The notes under the pieces were generated by a model. It made no database searches. It had not been told where the DNA came from and worked only from the letters and a program-made list of their open reading frames with translations. From contig JAPPMB010000138.1 in assembly GCA_028819255.1 (NCBI GenBank), forward strand, positions 1 to 52,999: 52,999 nt of DNA. The letters are read 5' to 3'. This DNA is from Bryobacterales bacterium (GTDB taxonomy: Bacteria > Acidobacteriota > Terriglobia > Bryobacterales > UBA6623). The translations under genes and the position numbers were made by a program. Below, in pieces: positions 46,563 to 52,999 of this stretch; positions within the stretch are counted from its first letter, which is position 1; each line of letters begins with the position of its first letter.

Positions 46563-47441
46563 TCAGGCAGCCCACCACAGCTGGCCCTGCATCCAGAGTG
46601 TGCCCTCGATGTCCTCGCCCACCTTGGGCGGTTCCGGATCTGACCAGACCTTGTCGGTCACGAAGACGTCCAGTTCGGCGTCTTTGCTGTCGAAGCGCAT
46701 GACGCAGACTCTCACCCGCCACCCGGACTGTCCGAGCCAGTCGTCGAACGGCGTCACTTTTCGCACCGGGCCTCGAAACGTGTAGTCGTCGCGGTCCCAT
46801 TCGTCGACGCGCAGAAGGACGCTCGAGCCTTCCAGGGAGATCTCCGGCTCCGGGCCGCCCTTGATCCCGGCCTGATCGTCGAGCCACTCTGACAGAAAGG
46901 AACTCGGGTCCACCGCCAGCTTCTGGGCCGCCGGGCGTCTCGCCTCATAGGCGATCCCCGAAAGGATGAATTCCCTCCGCTTTCCGACTTCGTACCATGC
47001 GCGGTTGCGGAGGAAGGTCAGGTCGTAGAACGACACTTGCGAGTCTCCCCAGGTCCCTTCGATCTGGGCTTCCGCCCCGTCGGACCAGACGTGGACCTTC
47101 TTGATCCCTACGCCGACCTGGACTCCGTGGCCGGCCAGCGGGGAGACGCTGACCAGTTCGGTCCCGTCCCGCGTCTCCTTCAGCGCGGCGATCAGTCCTC
47201 CGTTCTCGTTCGGCCAGCAGACATAGCTTCCGGTCGGCCAGGCTCCGGGGACGCTGCGATGCCCGGGGTAGGTGTCGCCAAACGAACTGACAGGCCAGGC
47301 ACCCTTGAACATTTCGGGCAAGGCTCTGATCACCTCGTCCGGGCTGTCATGGAACGGATTCCAGTGCGATCCGCAGAAGTGTTTCGCGCTCTCGTCCTCC
47401 CATGCAAAGGTGGATTCAGGCTAGGAATTGTCAGCGCTCAT
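46563..47441 (-). pseudogene. Unknown gene with an in-frame TAG at codon 7
   Basis: From the ATG at 47441, preceded by GGAG, the frame reads MSADNS, then TAG (47423-47421), then PESTFAWEDESAKHF, CGSHWNPFHDSPDEVIRALP and on to the end without another stop. The part after the stop looks like real coding sequence (for example GAWPVSSFGDTYPGHRSVPGAW and KVWSDPEPPKVGEDIEGTLWMQG). I do not recognise the family. Either the TAG is a recent nonsense mutation, or translation begins at the GTG at 47333, which would drop a well-formed N-terminal stretch. No signal peptide or TM segment is seen. The ATPase gene lies 64 bases downstream on the same strand. Confidence 0.55.
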
Positions 47442-48029
47442 GGCAGTTCATCTCCGTTCAGGGATCCGGCTGCGGCCGGCGGGCCGCTCGCGGCAGGTTC
47501 CATATAGTCCAATCTCTCACGGTCGGTATCTCGATCTCCCGCCTTCGTGAAACGGGACGCGTCCCAAATGGCGGACCGGAAGGCAGGACTCGCGGTGTAG
47601 TCGGATCAGTGGCCGGTGCCCGCCTGTAGACAGCGAGAGTGGGGCCAAGATTGCACCGGCCATGGGAGCCCTCCGCGCTTCCTTGCTCCAAACCGACCGC
47701 GGTTGCCAGTCTCGCGCCTTGGACCGTTCCCTGCCTGCGCCATGGACACACCGCAAATCGAGACGTCCGCTCCGGCGGTCAATCCGCAGGTCGTGCGGCA
47801 CATGGCCCGCTTCCGCCTCCGAGCCAACGACCGGATCCTGCCAACGGCCTACCGCACTCGGAGGAGCCCAGGGCTCCCTCGACTCGGCAGCCGCACCCTC
47901 GTACGGGGATTCCCCCGAGCCCGCCGCGCCTGCACACCTCTTGTGAGCATGGAAGCTCAGGTCAGGCGTCGGCACTTGACATTCTGGACGTGAGATACAA
48001 TCGGCTCGCATCTTCACCGGAGGCGGGCG
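47442..48029. other. Divergent intergenic region
   Basis: Between the leftward unknown gene and the rightward PSD1 operon. Apart from the putative promoter at 47976-48001 I see nothing that resembles a gene or RNA. Confidence 0.45.
47976..48001 (+). promoter_or_regulatory. Putative promoter of the PSD1-DUF1501 operon
   Basis: TTGACA (47976-47981) and TACAAT (47996-48001) match -35 and -10 consensus well, but the spacer is only 14 bases; CACTTG (47973-47978) would give 17. The PSD1 gene starts 28 bases downstream. Confidence 0.4.
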
Positions 48030-51000
48030 ATGATCGCTCCGGTGCGGATCGGCTCGGACATGAGAAATCTCGCTGTTGCTCTGGTGGCCACTTTCCTTGC
48101 CGTCGCGACCGCGTCAGCCGCAGAGCGGATTGAATTCAACCGCGACATCCGGCCGATTCTCTCGGAGAACTGTTTCGCGTGCCACGGCCCGGACCGCAAC
48201 GCACGGCAGGCCGGGCTTCGGCTCGACCGACGCGAGGAGGCGATTTCCAGGGGCGTCATTCAGCCGGGGAACGCCTCTTCGAGCCGACTGGTCGCCAGGG
48301 TTCGCCAAGCGAATCCGGCGCTCGCGATGCCGCCGCTCGCGGCCGACAAGAAGCTCACGGACCGCCAGAAAGACCTTCTCGCGGCCTGGATTGACCAGGG
48401 CGCCGAATACCAGGAGCACTGGGCCTACATCAAGCCGGAACGACCGGACGCTCCGGCCGGGCCGGCCGGCATCGATCATCTGGTCGGTGCTAGGCTCGAT
48501 CAGAGAGGTCTTCGTCCGGTCGGTGAGGCCGACCGGCGCACGCTGGCCCGCCGTGTGAGCTTCGACCTGACCGGACTGCCCCCCCGGCCCGACCAGGTGG
48601 AGTCGTTCGTCAGGAACCGGCGCCCTGACGCTTGGGAAGATTTGGTCGATTCCCTCCTGGACTCGCCCCACTACGGCGAGCGCATGGCTGTCCACTGGCT
48701 GGACCTGGTCCGCTACGCCGACACGGTCGGGTACCACGGCGATGTTCCCGTCAACATCTATCCCTTCCGGGACTATGTTGTGCGGTCGTTCAACGAGAAC
48801 AAGCCGTTCGACGTGATGACGCGCGAGCAGCTCGCGGGGGACCTGTTGCCGGAACGGGGCCCGTGGCAGGTCGTGGCGAGCGGCTACAACCGGCTCAGCC
48901 GGATGACCAACGAGGGCGGCTCGCAGGCGAAGGAGTACCTTGCCAAGTACGCCGCAGACCGGGTTCGCAACGTGTCCACCGTCTGGCTCGGGTCCACGCT
49001 CGGCTGCGCAGAGTGCCACGATCACAAGTTCGATCCGTTTCTCGCCAGGGACTTCTACTCAATGGGCGCATTCTTTGCCGACATTGAGGAGAAGGGAGTG
49101 TTCGGCGGCAATGCCGACTGGGGATCCAGGATCCGAGTTCTGGATGGTGCGGCCGAGGCCGAGATGGCCGAGATCGAGAGCAGTCTCGAGCGGCTGCGGG
49201 GTCCGGACCGGCAGGACCTGCCGCGTGACCGGCAGACCTTGGACGCGCTCGCCGCGTACCTCCGGGAGGACTTGCTGTCGTGGAGGGCCCTCGGCCCGGA
49301 CAAGGCGTGGACCGACTGCGGTCATCCGGACTTCGACCAGTGCGGACAGTTCGGGCTTGAGAAGGAGGGCGAGGGCCTGGTGAAGGTCATCCTCTCTGGC
49401 GACAAGAGGCCCCGCGAGTCGATTCATCGCGTCGAATTCCCGCTGGAGGAAGGGAGACTGACCGCCTTCGCCCTGGAGCTCTACCCGTCGGGGGACTTCG
49501 CTGACTTCTACCTGAGCGAGTTCGAGGTTCGGCTGCTGGGCCGGGAGACGTGGCCCGTGCGCCTGTCGCTGACCGGCCTCCTGCCCGACCGGGAGGAGCC
49601 GGGATCGATGCTCCGGGACACCCTTGACGGCAACTATCACACCGGCTGGAAGGGCAGCTGGGAGGAGGATGAGGCGCGCACCGCCGTCTTCGTGCTCGAA
49701 TCCCCGCTGCGGACAAGTCCGGGCGAGCGCCTACAGGTGTCTCTGATCGCCCACGCGCGGCAGCTTCACGGCCTGCCGTCGCGGTTCCGCATTCTCGCGA
49801 CCGACTCCGCGTTTCCCGAGCTTCCTGCCACCGGCGAGCTGCGGAGGGCGATTCTCTCGCGGGAACTTCTCTCGGACGGGCAGTCCGCGGCCCTGGACGC
49901 CGCATACGAGCGGATTGTCGGCGGCAACGCAAGCTGGCGCGAGATCCGAGCCCTGGAGCGACGCAGGAAGGTGCTGCGGGACGGGGCTCACGAAACGCTG
50001 GTTGCCAAGTCCGTCGAGGAGCCCCGCGCAATGCGAATCCTGCCGCGAGGGAACTGGATGGACGACTCGGGCGATCCGGTCGAGCCCCAGGTGCCCGAGT
50101 TCCTGGGCAAGCTCCCGACGGAGGGGCGACGTTTGAACCGTCTGGATCTGGCTGCGTGGGTCACGCATCCGGACAACCCCCTCACTGCCCGGGTCTTCGC
50201 CAATCGGCTCTGGAGGATGTTCTTCGGCACGGGACTGTCGAAGGTGCTTGACGACCTGGGATCCCAGGGCGAGCTGCCGGACCATCAGGAGCTGCTCGAC
50301 TGGCTTGCGGCGGAGTTCGTCGAGAGCGGCTGGGACATTCGGCACCTGGTCCGGACCATGCTGCTGTCGGAGACCTACCGCAGGTCAAGCGAGCCGTCCG
50401 ACGAGCTGTTGGCCGCGGACCCGTACAACCGGCTTCACGGCAGACAGACCATGGCCCGGATCGATGCCGAGTTCGTGCGGGACAACGCGCTGGCGGTAAG
50501 CGGGCTGCTCAACCGGAAGATGGGCGGGCCGAGTGCGAAGCCGTATCAGCCGCCCGGCTACTACAAGGAGCTGAACTTTCCGAAGAGGGTCTACGAGCCC
50601 GACCTGAACGCGAACCAGTTCCGCAGGGGGCTCTACACGCACTGGCAGCGCCAGTACCTGCACCCCGCCCTGCTGGCCTTTGACGCGCCGGCACGCGAGG
50701 AGTGCGCTGCGGACCGGACGGTCTCGAACACTCCCCTGCAGTCGCTGGTGATGCTGAACGACCCGAGCTACGTGGAAGCGGCCAGGGTGTTCGCCGCCCG
50801 CATCCTGCGCGAGGGCGGCGGCAGCGACCGCAAGCGGATCGACTTCGCCTTCCGCGAGGCCTTCACCCGGCTGCCGCTGCCTCGCGAGCGGGAAATCGCG
50901 CTGGGGCTGCTGGAGCGCCAGCGCGAGGGGTTCGGGACCGAGCCGGCCAGGGCGGCGCAGCTGCTCGCCACCGGAATCTCGGCGGTTCCCCACGACGTCA

Positions 51001-51077
51001 GGACCGTCGAGCTCGCGGCCTGGACATCCCTGGCGCGGGCGCTGTTCAACAAGCACGAGTTCCTGATGCGGTATTGA
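48030..51077 (+). CDS. Exported PSD1-type (DUF1549/DUF1553) cytochrome protein
   Basis: The 1015-residue protein has the PSCyt1-PSCyt2(DUF1549)-PSD1(DUF1553) architecture known from Planctomycetes and Acidobacteria. It has an export signal (to about residue 30), a haem motif CFACHGPD (Cys48-Cys51-His52), DRRTLARRVSFDLTGLPP (about 170), MAVHWLDLVRYADT, then a second haem-type motif CAECHDHKFDP (Cys326-Cys329-His330). RLNRLDLAAWVTHPDNPLTARVFANRLW (about 703) with DLGSQGELPDHQELLDWLA follows in DUF1553. The C-terminus has NTPLQSLVMLNDPSYVEAA. GGAGGCGGGCG lies before the ATG at 48030, which I prefer over the ATG at 48060. The DUF1501 gene follows 9 bases after the stop. Confidence 0.92.
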   Translation: MIAPVRIGSDMRNLAVALVATFLAVATASAAERIEFNRDIRPILSENCFACHGPDRNARQAGLRLDRREEAISRGVIQPGNASSSRLVARVRQANPALAMPPLAADKKLTDRQKDLLAAWIDQGAEYQEHWAYIKPERPDAPAGPAGIDHLVGARLDQRGLRPVGEADRRTLARRVSFDLTGLPPRPDQVESFVRNRRPDAWEDLVDSLLDSPHYGERMAVHWLDLVRYADTVGYHGDVPVNIYPFRDYVVRSFNENKPFDVMTREQLAGDLLPERGPWQVVASGYNRLSRMTNEGGSQAKEYLAKYAADRVRNVSTVWLGSTLGCAECHDHKFDPFLARDFYSMGAFFADIEEKGVFGGNADWGSRIRVLDGAAEAEMAEIESSLERLRGPDRQDLPRDRQTLDALAAYLREDLLSWRALGPDKAWTDCGHPDFDQCGQFGLEKEGEGLVKVILSGDKRPRESIHRVEFPLEEGRLTAFALELYPSGDFADFYLSEFEVRLLGRETWPVRLSLTGLLPDREEPGSMLRDTLDGNYHTGWKGSWEEDEARTAVFVLESPLRTSPGERLQVSLIAHARQLHGLPSRFRILATDSAFPELPATGELRRAILSRELLSDGQSAALDAAYERIVGGNASWREIRALERRRKVLRDGAHETLVAKSVEEPRAMRILPRGNWMDDSGDPVEPQVPEFLGKLPTEGRRLNRLDLAAWVTHPDNPLTARVFANRLWRMFFGTGLSKVLDDLGSQGELPDHQELLDWLAAEFVESGWDIRHLVRTMLLSETYRRSSEPSDELLAADPYNRLHGRQTMARIDAEFVRDNALAVSGLLNRKMGGPSAKPYQPPGYYKELNFPKRVYEPDLNANQFRRGLYTHWQRQYLHPALLAFDAPAREECAADRTVSNTPLQSLVMLNDPSYVEAARVFAARILREGGGSDRKRIDFAFREAFTRLPLPREREIALGLLERQREGFGTEPARAAQLLATGISAVPHDVRTVELAAWTSLARALFNKHEFLMRY

Positions 51078-51086
51078 GGATCGTTC

Positions 51087-52508
51087 ATGCGGAAACCACG
51101 CTTCAATCTCTTCGAAACACGGCGCGCCTTCCTCGGACAGGCGTCGATGGGCCTTGGCTCAGCCGCCCTCGCTTCGCTGCTGAAGCCGAGTCTGCTCGGC
51201 GTGCAGCCGGGAATCGGGGGATTCCCGAACGGGCAGGGCAGGGTCAAGCGCATCATCTTCCTGTGCATGGCGGGCGGTCCGGCGCATCTCGAACTGCTGG
51301 ACCACAAGCCGGAACTGGCGAAGCGGCACGGCGAGCCGATGCCCGAGTCGTTCACGAAGGGGCAGCAGATCGCACAGCTCCAGGGCAAGGAGCTGCGAAT
51401 CCTCGGCCCCCGGCACCCGTTCCGGCACTACGGGGAGAGCGGCCAGCACATGACCTCGCTGCTGCCCCACATCGGGAGCATCGCCGACGACATCTGCATT
51501 GTGCGCTCCATGCAGACCGAACAGATCAACCACGACACCGCCCACACGTTCATGAACTCGGGTTTCCGGCTCGCCGGCCGTCCCAGCATGGGCTCATGGC
51601 TGCTCTATGGCCTCGGCAGCGAATCCGAGGACCTGCCCGGATTTGTGGTGCTCACTTCGGAGGGCGGCTCGCAGAGCCAGCCAATCGCCGCCCGCCAGTG
51701 GAACAGCGGATTCCTGCCCAGCATCTACCAGGGCGTCAAGTTCAACTCGACCGGCGACCCCGTCAACTACGTGCGAAATCCGCGCGGGGTGAGCCGCGAG
51801 ATGCAGGGCGAGCTGATCGACGCGGTCAGCGAGCTGAACGCGGTCCAGCAGGGCTGGACGCGCGACCCGGAAATCGCCACGCGGATCGCCCAGTACGAGC
51901 TGGCCTTCCGGATGCAGATGAGCGTACCGGACCTGGTCGACTTCTCCGACGAGCCACAGCACGTTCTGGACATGTACGGCACGCAGCGGGTCGACGGCAC
52001 GTTCGCAGCCAACTGCCTGCTGGCGCGACGGATGGCGGAACGCGGCGTCCGCTTCATCCACCTGTACCACCGCGGATGGGACCATCACAACGAGATCAAG
52101 ACGCTGCTTCCCAAGAGCTGCGGCTACGTCGATCAGGGCACTGCGGCTCTCGTCAAGGACCTCAAGCAGCGCGGGCTGTTCGAGGACACGCTGATCGTCT
52201 GGTGCGGGGAGTTCGGCAGGACCCCGATGTCGCAGGGGACGGACCCCGATCTCATGGGCCGCGACCACCACATCAAGGGCTTCTCGATGTGGATGGCCGG
52301 CGGCGGCATCAAGGGCGGCCACAGCTACGGCGCAACCGACGAGCTTGGCTACAACGCGGTCGAGAACGTAGTGCACGTGCACGACCTGCACGCGACGATC
52401 CTGCACCTGTTCGGCATCGATCACACCAAGCTCACATACCGATTCCAAGGGCGCGACTTCCGGCTGACGGACGTTCACGGAAAGGTCGTGACCGGGATCC
52501 TGGCTTGA
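51087..52508 (+). CDS. DUF1501 protein with Tat-type signal, operon partner of PSD1
   Basis: This 473-residue protein is the partner normally encoded after a PSD1 gene. It begins FETRRAFLGQASMGLGSAALA, a twin-arginine signal. It then shows IIFLCMAGGPAHLELLDHKPELA, VRSMQTEQINHDTAHTFMNSG, RPSMGSWLLYGLGSE, WCGEFGRTPM and HDLHATILHLFGIDHTKLTYR, and it ends RLTDVHGKVVTGILA. Length and motif order equal the orphan copy at 3.4 kb, but the metal-site segment reads MAGGPAHLE here and MDGGPGQMD there. A shared role of the two gene products at the envelope is inferred from conserved pairing; substrates are unknown. Confidence 0.92.
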   Translation: MRKPRFNLFETRRAFLGQASMGLGSAALASLLKPSLLGVQPGIGGFPNGQGRVKRIIFLCMAGGPAHLELLDHKPELAKRHGEPMPESFTKGQQIAQLQGKELRILGPRHPFRHYGESGQHMTSLLPHIGSIADDICIVRSMQTEQINHDTAHTFMNSGFRLAGRPSMGSWLLYGLGSESEDLPGFVVLTSEGGSQSQPIAARQWNSGFLPSIYQGVKFNSTGDPVNYVRNPRGVSREMQGELIDAVSELNAVQQGWTRDPEIATRIAQYELAFRMQMSVPDLVDFSDEPQHVLDMYGTQRVDGTFAANCLLARRMAERGVRFIHLYHRGWDHHNEIKTLLPKSCGYVDQGTAALVKDLKQRGLFEDTLIVWCGEFGRTPMSQGTDPDLMGRDHHIKGFSMWMAGGGIKGGHSYGATDELGYNAVENVVHVHDLHATILHLFGIDHTKLTYRFQGRDFRLTDVHGKVVTGILA

Positions 52509-52800
52509 TCGGCGCCGCTGCGCGAGCGGATGGCCGGAGCGATTTGACCAGGCGCTAGCGTCAGCCCGACTTGTACATCACCACCGTCTTGTGTCCCGCC
52601 GTACGGCGATTACGCCGGCCCTGCCGCCCTCCGCAGCCACTAGGTAGCGGCTCTGCACCCCCGAGGATCGACATACCCTGTCGGTGCTCGCTGGCGATCA
52701 GGGTGTTCCAGCCGCGCCGTCGTTCATGTGTGAGCCATGGGCCAACCTTGTAACATGACGCCGTGCTCGACAGCCACGCGACCGCGCACCGGAGTCGGTG

Positions 52801-52999
52801 GTGCTGATCGCCCTGGGCGGACTGCCGGGCGTGGGCAAGTCGACCCTCGCGGCGTCGCTGGCCCGGCGGATCGGAGCAGTGCATCTGCGCATCGACACGA
52901 TCGAGCAGGCAATGCGGAACGTGGGCTTCGAGGTGTCGGGACCGGAGGGATATCTTGCAGCTCGCGATCTCGCCGAGGACAATCTGCGCATCGGCCACA
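52801..52999 (+). CDS. P-loop kinase-like protein, N-terminal part (cut by window end)
   Basis: Sixty-six codons are visible. LIALGGLPGVGKSTLAASLA is a Walker A loop with the usual beta-strand and helix, followed by RIGAVHLRIDTIEQAM. The layout fits the AAA_33/zeta-toxin-like kinase group (small-molecule or nucleotide kinases). Adjacent GTG codons at 52798 and 52801 are both possible; the second has GGAG 6 bases upstream and gives the usual short start. The substrate cannot be told from this part. Confidence 0.75.
   Translation, partial: MLIALGGLPGVGKSTLAASLARRIGAVHLRIDTIEQAMRNVGFEVSGPEGYLAARDLAEDNLRIGH

Overview
This is a G+C-rich bacterial window, most likely from an acidobacterium of the Solibacter/Bryobacter type. 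The pointers are a secreted beta-propeller protein with a 'Solibacter C-terminal' (TIGR03437-type) module, the remains of an Oar-like TonB-dependent receptor, and many DUF1592/DUF1552, PSD1/DUF1501, DUF1080 and sulfatase genes. Planctomycetes and Verrucomicrobia share the last group, so the phylum call is an inference.

Left part (1-9.4 kb): the edge carries a Phd/YefM-type antitoxin gene with a clear promoter/operator and a ribbon-helix-helix antitoxin gene. Next come a 5'-truncated ISAzo13-type transposase and three degenerate copies of one AAA-ATPase-like/PD-(D/E)XK gene family. Copies 2 and 3 lie in direct repeats of about 1.75 kb on either side of a DUF1080 gene. leuB and an orphan DUF1501 gene sit between copies 1 and 2.

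Core-like part (9.7-21.6 kb): genes here are intact. They are a ThDP-dependent enzyme, rsmI, the gatC-gatA pair with a DUF721/DciA-like gene, a cupin, an SDR lacking the usual Tyr/Lys catalytic residues, the 1221-residue propeller protein, and a secreted sulfatase with an intact formylglycine motif.

Accessory part (21.7-47.5 kb): toxin-antitoxin-like genes alternate with two DUF1592-DUF1552 operons and with gene remains. The toxin-antitoxin-like set is a HicA-like remnant, VapBC, a Panacea antitoxin with a small membrane protein, HepT/MntA, XRE/ImmA, and an AAA/DUF4143 ATPase. The remains include bioD, a TonB receptor and a sulfatase with their middles missing, a second sulfatase stump, an IS630 fragment, a frameshifted nucleotidyltransferase and an unknown gene with an amber codon near its start. 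A secreted cyclase-family protein, an M48 protease and an MBL-fold protein are intact.

Right part (48-53 kb): an intact PSD1-type multidomain cytochrome gene is followed by its DUF1501 partner. A P-loop kinase-like gene is cut by the window end.

Taken together, exported proteins that may act on sulfated or complex substrates are embedded in a region that gains and loses toxin-antitoxin and mobile genes. No CRISPR array, rRNA or tRNA gene was recognised.
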